From positions 1 to 11,582 of the forward strand of contig CAZEQK010000066.1 of NCBI GenBank assembly GCA_964514395.1: a DNA stretch of 11,582 nt, written 5' to 3'. A program made the translations under genes and the position numbers. Positions 1-6,707 of the stretch are shown here, one piece after another (the first letter of the stretch is position 1; every line of letters begins with the position of its first letter). The notes under the pieces are model-generated. The model saw only the letters and a program-made list of their open reading frames with translations, was not told where the DNA came from and searched no databases. The stretch comes from CAZEQK01 sp964514395. Lineage in GTDB: Bacteria > Bacillota > Bacilli > Tepidibacillales > Tepidibacillaceae.

Positions 1-62
1 TATTCTCCTTAAAAATAACTATAAAATTTCCTTGCAAATCTTATTATACGAGGAGTGATAGA

Positions 63-1139
63 ATGGTCAATCATTTCTATATTATAGGTAGTCAACAGCA
101 ACGCCCTTTAAACAGAAAAACAATTTTTACTGATGGCTCTCCGGATTCAACATATAAAGAGGGTGTCGATATAGAACTAAGCCACTGGATACCTAATAGA
201 ACAGCAGAAAAATATAAAGCAGATACCTCAACAGAAATATGTATGAATTTTGTAGAGGTCGAACATGCTGAGGAATGGGATTTAGCGATCAATAATCATT
301 TAGATGTAGATGGTGTGTTATCCGTCTTTACATTAGTACACTCAGCGTTTTCATTAAAGCATCGAGATATGATTGTAAAAGCTGCAGAGATAGGAGATTT
401 TTGGTCCTTTGGCGATACAAAAAGTCAGATTCTTTTTCAAGGACTAACCTATACGATGCTTGATTTAAAGGAAAAAGGAATGGATATTCAGGATATATAT
501 CAAGGCTGCTTTGAAAAAGCTATTGAAATTATTGAAAAAGGGCTTGAAGCTCCCTATATTAGAGAAGGATTACATATCATTGAGGATTCTTTATCGTTAA
601 TAGAGAAGGGGATTATTGGTAGAAAAGAGCATCATCATCGATTTGTCCATTATTCCATCCCCTATGAATTGGTGAAGGAAAACATTGAAAAAGCATTAAA
701 GGTTCCAAGCTTCAATGACCTTATCACTGAAGATGTATTATTGCACCCACAGGCTAGAAATCTTTATGATCGTGAAAAAATACAATTAGTATCGGTCGAG
801 CATGAGCGTGGCTGGTACTATGATCTTTGGTATCCTGGCTATATGTGGGCAGATACAAAGAACCTTTGGCGTGCACCAGGCTTTAAGTTTAGTGGGAGTA
901 TAAATGCTTACTACTATGGCTATGATCCACTAAATAAAGCGGTAAACAGAATGAATGATTTAGAAACAGCCAATGGAAGCTGGGTATTGGCTAAAGAGCT
1001 TACCCCCTTCAAAAGTATCGAGGGTAGGAATTTTCCTATTGTATTGTCCTTTTTAGACGACCAGCATATTCAGGCAATAAGTAGCATTCCTCCTGAAAAA
1101 GTTGCTCTCTTATTAAGTGAGGCTTTTAGCAATTTATAA
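63..1139 (+). CDS. Uncharacterised 358-aa protein with a DHH-phosphoesterase-like HxDxDG motif
   Basis: The protein is cytoplasmic: there is no signal peptide and no membrane segment. A good ribosome binding site (AGGAGTG at 51-57) precedes the ATG. I do not recognise the family with certainty; it may belong to a DUF of Bacillaceae proteins such as DUF6687, a low-confidence recollection. Visible features are a motif N-N-H-L-D-V-D-G-V-L-S at residues 77-87, which resembles motif I (HxDxDGxxS) of DHH-superfamily phosphoesterases, and A-A-E-I-G-D-F at 107-113. There is also a His cluster at about 190-192 and a C-terminal half rich in Trp and Tyr (about residues 240-290). No DHH triplet is present, so a phosphoesterase role is only a hypothesis. 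It is convergent with the lipoprotein gene across a shared hairpin and has no evident link to the pilus operon. Its promoter lies mostly or wholly outside the window. Confidence 0.85.
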   Translation: MVNHFYIIGSQQQRPLNRKTIFTDGSPDSTYKEGVDIELSHWIPNRTAEKYKADTSTEICMNFVEVEHAEEWDLAINNHLDVDGVLSVFTLVHSAFSLKHRDMIVKAAEIGDFWSFGDTKSQILFQGLTYTMLDLKEKGMDIQDIYQGCFEKAIEIIEKGLEAPYIREGLHIIEDSLSLIEKGIIGRKEHHHRFVHYSIPYELVKENIEKALKVPSFNDLITEDVLLHPQARNLYDREKIQLVSVEHERGWYYDLWYPGYMWADTKNLWRAPGFKFSGSINAYYYGYDPLNKAVNRMNDLETANGSWVLAKELTPFKSIEGRNFPIVLSFLDDQHIQAISSIPPEKVALLLSEAFSNL

Positions 1140-1153
1140 AGTATTTAATATAC

Positions 1154-1199
1154 ATAGTCCCCTTAGGTAAGCGACAACTCACTTACTTAAGGGGACTAT
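1154..1199. terminator. Long hairpin between convergent genes, probable bidirectional terminator
   Basis: Two 18-base arms (1154-1171 and 1182-1199) pair almost perfectly, with a single G:T position, around a 10-base loop. The core is CCCCTTA paired with TAAGGGG. The hairpin sits 14 bases after the stop of the + strand gene and 35 bases beyond the stop of the - strand lipoprotein gene, the usual place for a terminator serving convergent genes. Neither side has a strong T-run, so intrinsic termination may be less efficient than the stem length suggests. Confidence 0.75.
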
Positions 1200-1234
1200 T
1201 AGTCATGCTAGTCTTTTCTATATTATCTTAAAGA

Positions 1235-2233
1235 TTATTCTTTTTTGTCCTCATCTTCATCCTGTTCCGTTTGAGGGGATAACTTTTTTGATTGTTTGTT
1301 TTTAAAATAGTTTAAGCCTTTCATTTTTAGAACAATAAATAAGAGGATGATGAATAAGATTAATATTGGGGAATAAGAGATAATCCAGACAAATATAGCT
1401 GTAAAGAATTGAACGATATCATCGATACTTTTTTGAAAACCGTTTGTTGATTTTTCCCATGCAGTAGCATTAGGCACTACATTATCCTTAGATTGCTCTA
1501 AATCTATTATTAATGTTGAAAAATCAGCATGATATTTATAATAATCTAATTGTCCCTGCATTCTATCAATATCTTCTTCAACACGATTTAAATCATTAGA
1601 TATTTTGAGCAGATCTTCGGTCTTGTTCGCCTTTTCTAAGAAATCAAGTAATCGCTTCTCATAGATTTTTTTTGCATTTAACCTAGCATCAAGGTCGTAA
1701 TATTCTTTTGTAATATCCTGTCCAGTCACACCTTGATTTGTAATCGTACCTAATTCCATATTATTGATCTCATCAATTAATGAATGAAAGCCATTGACTG
1801 GGATTCGATATTCATAATGGGCATAATAGTGTTGACTATTTTCTGAGCTATTGGAATTGACAAGATAGCCTTGAGACTCCCTTACCTTTTGTGTAATTTG
1901 ACTTGAAGCATCCTTCATATCCTTTACAATAATATGAAAGGATCCATTATAAATCATCATTTGCTTTCGAATTTCTGGAGTCATTTGATTAGTAACCGTT
2001 TGGTCAGAAACAGTTGTATCAGCGTTGTATTTTGTGTTAGTTAGCCCATACCTGGATCCTGACGATTCCGTAAAGGCCACCGATGGCGAAATCTTTAATG
2101 CCATACTATCTTTACTTTGTACCCCTGATACTTGATTTTGATCACTGATTTTCGATCCACAACCGGTGAATATGATTGAAGAGAATAATACCAATAATAA
2201 AGTGATAAGTAACATGCGTTTTTTATTTTTCAT
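1235..2233 (-). CDS. DUF4349 domain lipoprotein with C-terminal membrane anchor
   Basis: This is a 332-aa exported lipoprotein. A basic N-terminus (KNKKR), a hydrophobic stretch and a lipobox F-T-G-C predict lipidation at Cys25. A Ser/Thr-rich linker (about 30-85) follows. The body at about 90-250 matches the DUF4349 pattern: a strand-rich region starting at I-Y-N-G-S-F-H-I, then an E/K-rich likely coiled coil at about 185-235. One transmembrane helix lies at about 279-302, and the tail is cytoplasmic, Lys-rich and then acidic (DEDEDKKE). The protein would therefore be held to the membrane at both ends. The function of the family is not established. The start is fixed by GGGAGG (2241-2246) 7 bases before the ATG. 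The gene follows the pilus operon by 60 bases with no terminator between, but has its own ECF-type promoter, which suggests a cell-envelope stress role. Read-through from the pilus operon is possible. Confidence 0.9.
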   Translation of the reverse strand: MKNKKRMLLITLLLVLFSSIIFTGCGSKISDQNQVSGVQSKDSMALKISPSVAFTESSGSRYGLTNTKYNADTTVSDQTVTNQMTPEIRKQMMIYNGSFHIIVKDMKDASSQITQKVRESQGYLVNSNSSENSQHYYAHYEYRIPVNGFHSLIDEINNMELGTITNQGVTGQDITKEYYDLDARLNAKKIYEKRLLDFLEKANKTEDLLKISNDLNRVEEDIDRMQGQLDYYKYHADFSTLIIDLEQSKDNVVPNATAWEKSTNGFQKSIDDIVQFFTAIFVWIISYSPILILFIILLFIVLKMKGLNYFKNKQSKKLSPQTEQDEDEDKKE

Positions 2234-2259
2234 TGACCCACCTCCCTATTTACCTTACA

Positions 2260-2285
2260 GACGGTATAAAGTCAAAAATGTTTCA
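2260..2285 (-). promoter_or_regulatory. ECF sigma factor promoter (sigma-M/W type) of the DUF4349 gene
   Basis: On the - strand, TGAAAC (2280-2285) is separated by exactly 16 bases (2264-2279) from CGTC (2260-2263). In Bacillus, TGAAAC-N16-CGTC/CGTA is the established consensus recognised by sigma-M, sigma-W and relatives. Transcription would start about 7-10 bases downstream, leaving a short leader that still contains the complete GGGAGG ribosome binding site. No comparable sigma-A promoter is visible in the 60-base gap. Confidence 0.82.
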
Positions 2286-2293
2286 ATTATTTT

Positions 2294-2779
2294 TTATCTA
2301 TCTGACCAACCATGTCCAGCAATACGAATAGCATCTGGTACATGATTATACAACCGATATCTTGGTTTCCCAGCATTAATAGAAATTAGTACCATCGGTT
2401 CTGTCATTACTAGCACGAATGTTCCATCATTAGTTGAATAAGTATAAGGAAAGCTAGTAGTTGCATCATCATAGAAATGAATCGTATAGCTAACCTGTTC
2501 TTGCCAATAGCTATTTGATTTCGGCATCATATTATCATCTAGCCTTAATTGATTTTTGATAATATATTCTGTCGCCTTGATTCCCTCTATCTGATTAAAT
2601 ACGATTTTCCCTTCAGCATAAGGCTGCTCTTGGAGATACTGAGAAGCAGCGGCAGCTGATTCTTCTGCTACAAATTTTAACTCGTATAACTTTTCTTGAT
2701 GCATATTGTAATCCTGTTGAAAAATAGTAAAAATCATTGAGACATAAAAAAGTGCCATACCGATAATAAAGGATTTCAT
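2294..2779 (-). CDS. TadE-like pseudopilin, second copy (161 aa)
   Basis: This small bitopic protein begins M-K-S-F-I-I-G-M-A-L-F, with one hydrophobic helix at about residues 4-20. An extracytoplasmic part follows, with a helical, Ala-rich segment (about 40-50, E-E-S-A-A-A-A-S) and a mixed region to residue 161. This architecture, at the distal end of a Tad-type operon, is typical of TadE-like minor pilins, but I see no motif that proves membership. Its start codon overlaps the stop of the preceding gene in an ATGA (2776-2779), so the two are very probably translationally coupled and made in fixed proportion. Its N-terminus is clearly related to that of the upstream neighbour (M-K-E-F-I-I-G-F-A-V-F), which suggests duplication or a shared export requirement. 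It is the last gene of the operon. No hairpin follows it. Confidence 0.85.
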   Translation of the reverse strand: MKSFIIGMALFYVSMIFTIFQQDYNMHQEKLYELKFVAEESAAAASQYLQEQPYAEGKIVFNQIEGIKATEYIIKNQLRLDDNMMPKSNSYWQEQVSYTIHFYDDATTSFPYTYSTNDGTFVLVMTEPMVLISINAGKPRYRLYNHVPDAIRIAGHGWSDR

Positions 2780-3189
2780 GGTGCAAGTAACTCGCTAGGT
2801 ATTTCACCACTAACGTGGTAATCTAATTGATTGCTATTATTATCGATGCCAAAGAATTGATTCATTGCCACTATTCTCTTTATAGGAATCTTTATATCAT
2901 ATTTAATCATCTCATTAGAATTGAATTGCTTAAATCGATATTTGGGGATTGTTGTTACATCAATCGTTATGTCTCCTCCGCTAATGGTTAATGCATTGGC
3001 AATTTTATCTCTCATCTCGCTAATATTATCAGGTGTAAAATACCCCTCTATTCTAGCCTTTTGTGCTGCTACATGAACAATATTGTTCACACTTTCTATC
3101 TTATAGTGATTCACTTGATTCAGCGTCCACTGCAAAGGAAAAAACATCAACAGAATAAATACAGCAAAACCAATAATAAATTCCTTCAT
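2776..3189 (-). CDS. TadE-like pseudopilin, first copy (137 aa)
   Basis: The N-terminus M-K-E-F-I-I-G-F-A-V-F begins a hydrophobic helix of about 15-18 residues (4-20). About 115 extracytoplasmic residues follow, predicted to be a helix (Q-V-N-H-Y to about 50) and then a strand-rich region. Size, topology and position after the TadC-like gene fit a minor pilin or TadE-like protein; some Firmicutes relatives are annotated as DUF4320-like, which I cannot verify here. A good AGGTGG site (3197-3202) lies 7 bases before the ATG. The stop overlaps the next start by four bases. There is no Glu at the fifth position after the Gly, so canonical type IV prepilin processing is doubtful. Confidence 0.85.
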   Translation of the reverse strand: MKEFIIGFAVFILLMFFPLQWTLNQVNHYKIESVNNIVHVAAQKARIEGYFTPDNISEMRDKIANALTISGGDITIDVTTIPKYRFKQFNSNEMIKYDIKIPIKRIVAMNQFFGIDNNSNQLDYHVSGEIPSELLAP

Positions 3190-3227
3190 GATAAAGCCAC
3201 CTATACTAATTAAATTAATAAAGTTAA

Positions 3228-3377
3228 TTATTTGGTTAGTACACTTTGTATTTCTGTTATCATTTTGTTTCCTATATTTGTACCTTCTGTTTTTAAACTA
3301 TTAGATCCTAATATAAAATTATTTACTATGAAGGCAGCCAAAACAATAAATGCCAAGGTTATTAAAAGTTGCTTCAT
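3228..3377 (-). CDS. Small pilin-like membrane protein (49 aa), candidate major subunit
   Basis: A complete 49-codon frame runs from the ATG at 3375-3377 to the TAA at 3228-3230. It fills most of the otherwise empty 204-base gap in the operon. A strong ribosome binding site, GGGAG (3386-3390), lies 8 bases upstream, and the start is 16 bases after the TadC-like stop. The protein has Lys2, a hydrophobic helix (about residues 4-24, M-K-Q-L-L-I-T-L-A-F), and a short polar tail that looks helical and has no Cys. In Tad systems the Flp pilin is a similarly tiny protein, and this slot between platform proteins and TadE-like proteins suits it. Unlike classical Flp it has no G/A-xxxx-E-Y cleavage site. 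The first residues resemble those of the two downstream TadE-like proteins. Being a real gene is well supported; the pilin role is inference. Confidence 0.8.
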   Translation of the reverse strand: MKQLLITLAFIVLAAFIVNNFILGSNSLKTEGTNIGNKMITEIQSVLTK

Positions 3378-3393
3378 TTTTCTTTCTCCCTTC

Positions 3394-4275
3394 TTAATTA
3401 ATAAACTTTAACTGATGAATCGTTTCAATAAAATAGACAACGACAATAAAGTTCACCATCACTACAATACTTGATGCGATGACAAATAAATAAACAACAT
3501 TGCTTTTGTTTTCGTTTCTCTTTAATCTTGCCGTTTCGCGCTCTTTCTTTATATTCTCTTGTAGCAAAATCAATTGGTTCTTTAATTCTATAGGGTTTAA
3601 ATCATCTAATTTAATTAATAGATTTGCTAATTCTATTGCTTCCTTCGTATTGATTGCTTGCTCTAAATAGGCACAGGCTTGCTCTTTTTTTCCCATTGAC
3701 CATAGAGCCATCATCCGATTAAAGATTGGTCTGCTTCTTTTCGTGAATTTTCTTATTTGCTCAAGGATAAAATCTGCACCTGGTGGATTATGTCGTTTTG
3801 CAATGGCAATATTCTTCAGTTGGTTTAGTGCTCTATAGATCTCAACATTATTTTTTAAGGTGTTTTTATGAATCAGATATTTTAATAGATAATGAAAAGG
3901 AGTTTTTTTACCCAAAATCTCTTGCTGTGGTGAAGATAAAATAAATGTTAGGACAATAAGCATAAACTGTGAAAAGAAATAGCTCTGCACATGGATATAA
4001 GAAATTATAAGTACAAGCATAAACCAAATCAAAATAAGAGTGTATCGAATAAGCTGCAATTGAGAAATGGAGATCGTAATTCCTGCTTTTACTAAAAATG
4101 GAGCGATTTCCTTCTCCTCCATATGCCTTTTCACAAAATCTATGAGTCTATCAAATCTGTTTTTCTTCATTCGGACTTGGTGATTGATAAACTTATTTTT
4201 TAGACTTACATATATACTTATGCCAACGATTCCTATAAAGGTAAGGGATAGGAGATATATTGCTTGATAATTCAT
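3394..4275 (-). CDS. TadC-like type II secretion F-family platform protein
   Basis: This is a polytopic inner-platform protein of 293 aa from the ATG at 4275. Predicted membrane helices lie at about 4-24, 77-94, 98-115 and 259-284. A long, basic cytoplasmic segment (about 130-255) is where the T2SSF helical domain sits in TadB/TadC proteins. In Tad systems TadC pairs with TadB to form the membrane platform on which the CpaF-type ATPase acts. Sequence identity to the family is not obvious by eye; the call rests on topology, size and its place directly after a TadB-like gene and an ATPase gene. The start is decided by GGAGG at 4283-4287, which is 7 bases before the ATG. A TTG two codons upstream (4281) is only 1 base from that site and cannot be used. 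The preceding gene's TAG stop is part of the same TAGGAGG sequence. Confidence 0.8.
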   Translation of the reverse strand: MNYQAIYLLSLTFIGIVGISIYVSLKNKFINHQVRMKKNRFDRLIDFVKRHMEEKEIAPFLVKAGITISISQLQLIRYTLILIWFMLVLIISYIHVQSYFFSQFMLIVLTFILSSPQQEILGKKTPFHYLLKYLIHKNTLKNNVEIYRALNQLKNIAIAKRHNPPGADFILEQIRKFTKRSRPIFNRMMALWSMGKKEQACAYLEQAINTKEAIELANLLIKLDDLNPIELKNQLILLQENIKKERETARLKRNENKSNVVYLFVIASSIVVMVNFIVVVYFIETIHQLKFIN

Positions 4276-4282
4276 ATACAAG

Positions 4283-4287
4283 CCTCC
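4283..4287 (-). promoter_or_regulatory. Ribosome binding site that fixes the TadC-like start
   Basis: GGAGG on the - strand is 7 bases from the ATG at 4275 but only 1 base from the in-frame TTG at 4281, so the ATG is the real start. The first base of the upstream stop codon complement (4287) is shared with this site, which implies coupled translation. Confidence 0.85.
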
Positions 4288-5252
4288 TAAAAATCATTTT
4301 TCGGTTTTTTTATAAATGAATAGACGATGTAATTAAAAATGATCAATGTGATAGTCAATATAAAAAACTTAAATCCAATTGGATTCCTAAATTGATAGTT
4401 TATAAATTTTTTAAAAGTAAAATTAAAAATATAAAACATCGAAAAAATACTAAAAAGATAAGCACCTGGTGCAACATATTTAATCATCACAAATGTCTCA
4501 TTGTTATATTGTTGATTCTTTTCATTAATATTTTTTAAATCGATTAAATCATTGACAATATCCTCTAAAGCTTCCTTCACATTGTCACCATATTCAATGC
4601 TCAAAAAAATATTATTTGCTAGTAGCATTGCCCAGCTTGTATTGATTGAATAAATAAATTCTCGAATAATTTCATCTAGCTCCTTTGCTGACCGATATTG
4701 CTTCAGGGCATAGCTAAGTCTTATAAGCGCTTTTTTAGTATTGGGCTGCTTTTTTAAATGCGGAATCGTTTGATCAATGGCTTCCATCATATTAAAATAA
4801 TTCATCTTGTACTGACTAATTAATTCTGTTACCAAATTCTCAGCTTCATAACTACTATTCACCCTTATTTGGTATAATCTTATCCGTAATAGGAAATAGG
4901 GAGTAAAACCCGCAAACAAAGATAGCATTAGATTAATTAATAATTGCTGCTCTAGATTATACAATATTAAGAGGCTTACACTAAATAAGACAATGGATAA
5001 GACGATGAACGTAGTATATACAAATGAACTATTACGATTTAAGGTAGTGTATAATAGCTTTTCTATATGCTGTCTCCACCCATTTTCATTTAATGGCTTG
5101 TTGCTTAATATATTGATTCTTCTAGTTCTTGACGATAGCCTGATACGATGTCTTCTTCTATTAAAAATGAAAGGAGAGATAAAGAGCCAAGTCCCACTTA
5201 TCAACCCAACATATACAATTAAATAAATGAAATTATCAATTAAATGTAACAC
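4287..5252 (-). CDS. TadB-like type II secretion F-family platform protein
   Basis: The protein is 321 aa and polytopic. Helices are at about 7-29, then a strongly basic loop (N-R-R-R-H-R-I-R), 77-98, 104-125, 256-280 and 293-314. The cytoplasmic stretch at about 130-255 is the likely T2SSF domain: it has alternating helices, the L-I-S-Q-Y-K-M-N-Y-F and I-E-Y-G-D-N-V-K-E-A-L segments, and the usual spacing to the last two membrane helices. Its partner would be the TadC-like protein encoded just downstream, and both would be driven by the CpaF-like ATPase upstream. The GTG start is supported by AAAGGAAG (5260-5267) 7 bases upstream. The gene starts 18 bases after the ATPase stop. TadB versus TadC is assigned by gene order only. 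Confidence 0.82.
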   Translation of the reverse strand: MLHLIDNFIYLIVYVGLISGTWLFISPFIFNRRRHRIRLSSRTRRINILSNKPLNENGWRQHIEKLLYTTLNRNSSFVYTTFIVLSIVLFSVSLLILYNLEQQLLINLMLSLFAGFTPYFLLRIRLYQIRVNSSYEAENLVTELISQYKMNYFNMMEAIDQTIPHLKKQPNTKKALIRLSYALKQYRSAKELDEIIREFIYSINTSWAMLLANNIFLSIEYGDNVKEALEDIVNDLIDLKNINEKNQQYNNETFVMIKYVAPGAYLFSIFSMFYIFNFTFKKFINYQFRNPIGFKFFILTITLIIFNYIVYSFIKKPKNDF

Positions 5253-5270
5253 GATATCGCTTCCTTTAAT

Positions 5271-6707
5271 TTACACATTTCTAAAATAGGCAGGAACAGT
5301 TACGTGCTCCCCTTTCATTGGTTTTTTTTCTGCTAATTTTTTTAGTTCGTTCCTAAAAATTTTATAAGATTCATAGTCTTCTTGAAGTGCTATTTCTTCT
5401 TTATCTTCGCCAACATCAAATTTATAGCTCCAATCATCGGTTTGAAAGTTATATTTCATTATTTGATGCACAGAGACAGTTAATTGACTTTGATTAAATC
5501 TAATTTCATAAATTCCCTTTAATCTTTTTCTAGATTTATCCTTTATTTGTACAAATTCATACAGATAATGATAGCCCTTCGCTAGCTTAATAACTGTCGC
5601 CCATAAATCTCCGCCGAATTCCTGTACGATATCATTTGCCGCATCATAAACAAAATCAGTTGCATCGGATGAATGAAAGGTGCTTTTGACTCTTCTTGTT
5701 CCCTTTGTTGTCGCTTTTAAAGCGATATAGAGAGCAACAGCATCTCGAGCTTCTGCCATAATTAAATAATCACCATCTGCTCTCATTAAAGGTTTTATGA
5801 TATTTTTTAATTTATTTCCGTCAGCAACAATCTGAATGATTGGTGCCTTAGGCATAATTTTATGCAATGATATTTCTGGATCGGTTTCAACCATAATTCC
5901 TTCTAAAGAAGGATCTTCATAGCTTTGCCATGTTTCTAGAAAAGTAGTTTTCCCACTTCTAACAGGACCAATAAAATTTATGTTGTAACCCACATTTATT
6001 TTTGCCTTTAGCATTGGGATTACTTCATAGGGAATTGTCCCTCTACTCGCCTGTTCTTCAAAAGTAAAATTCTGAACGATATATTTTCTAAATACGATAG
6101 TTGGCTCTTTACCCAATCCCTCATCAAAGATAGTAATCCTTGTACCATCTAGCATATAAACTTCAGCATACTTTTCGTCTAATCGTATTTCAGGATTTCT
6201 CAGTAACAATGCTTTCCTTAGTTGTGAAAAACGCTCTCTTGAAATGGTCTGTTCCTGTAAAACCATTTTCCCATTCATTAAAAAATAGATTCTTTCGCCG
6301 ATGATTTTTGCCGATGTGCTGTTTTTCATTTCCTTCCAATTCGCTAGCCCTGCGATTCCCCAGTTTTCATGGAAAATTGCAGAAATTAAATCCTTATACC
6401 AGGCAGGATACCAGTGGCTTTGAAGTCCGTTTCGTTTGATATATTCATTTGTTTTTCCTTTAAAAAAATTGACTTCCTTTTGATAACCAATAATTGCTTT
6501 TTTTTGATATTCTAAAAGCTTATCGCTTGCCTCATTTGCTCTACCTTCAATACTTTCCCAATCATTCATAAAAAAATCTCTTATTTCCGTACATATATTT
6601 TGAAAGCTATTATATAGACTATCTGATTTGTGATTTGCACTAGACTCTCTCTTCTTATGTGCTTGTTTTCCTTCTATGTATTTATCGATATAAAATAAAT
6701 CTTGCAT
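5271..6707 (-). CDS. CpaF/TadA-like secretion ATPase (T2SS/T4P/T4SS family)
   Basis: This cytoplasmic hexameric-type motor ATPase has 478 aa. Walker A is G-P-V-R-S-G-K-T at 247-254. The Asp-box region is I-M-V-E-T-D-P-E at about 271-278, and Walker B is D-Y-L-I-M-A-E-A-R at 313-321 with the catalytic Glu. The His-box equivalent is S-T-F-H-S-S at 342-347, in place of the common A-T-x-H-A-N. All catalytic elements expected of the VirB11/CpaF group are present, so it should be active. The first ~125 residues are helical, basic and acidic in patches and do not look like a standard CpaF N-terminus. The C-terminal ~70 residues extend beyond the usual ATPase core and contain S-V-H-Q-I-M-K-Y. The ATG overlaps the upstream TAA (TAATG), with GGAGG at 6717-6721. 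It would power subunit extrusion through the TadB/TadC-like pair encoded next. Confidence 0.93.
   Translation of the reverse strand: MQDLFYIDKYIEGKQAHKKRESSANHKSDSLYNSFQNICTEIRDFFMNDWESIEGRANEASDKLLEYQKKAIIGYQKEVNFFKGKTNEYIKRNGLQSHWYPAWYKDLISAIFHENWGIAGLANWKEMKNSTSAKIIGERIYFLMNGKMVLQEQTISRERFSQLRKALLLRNPEIRLDEKYAEVYMLDGTRITIFDEGLGKEPTIVFRKYIVQNFTFEEQASRGTIPYEVIPMLKAKINVGYNINFIGPVRSGKTTFLETWQSYEDPSLEGIMVETDPEISLHKIMPKAPIIQIVADGNKLKNIIKPLMRADGDYLIMAEARDAVALYIALKATTKGTRRVKSTFHSSDATDFVYDAANDIVQEFGGDLWATVIKLAKGYHYLYEFVQIKDKSRKRLKGIYEIRFNQSQLTVSVHQIMKYNFQTDDWSYKFDVGEDKEEIALQEDYESYKIFRNELKKLAEKKPMKGEHVTVPAYFRNV

Noticed and set aside
19..47. Sigma-A promoter for the first gene (TATTAT at 42-47)
   Set aside because: No acceptable -35 at 16-18 bases, and the start point would fall inside the ribosome binding site.
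2613..2810. Open frame on the - strand overlapping both TadE-like genes
   Set aside because: It lies across two well-supported coupled genes in another frame. Its Cys/Arg-rich ending and missing ribosome binding site indicate chance.
3190..3227. Hairpin after the 49-aa gene that could raise pilin mRNA over downstream genes
   Set aside because: Only short TTAA/TTAAT complementarities in very AT-rich sequence; too weak to support a terminator or processing stem.
4993..5226. Open frames on the + strand inside the operon, here and at 7844-8065 and 9688-9915
   Set aside because: They are antisense to well-supported genes, lack ribosome binding sites and have no recognisable composition or motifs.
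5271..6707. Possible competence ComGA-type or DNA transfer (VirB11) ATPase
   Set aside because: The SAF, TadZ/CpaE-like, paired TadB/TadC-like and TadE-like neighbours fit a Tad-type machine; no ComGC-type pseudopilins or conjugation genes are present.
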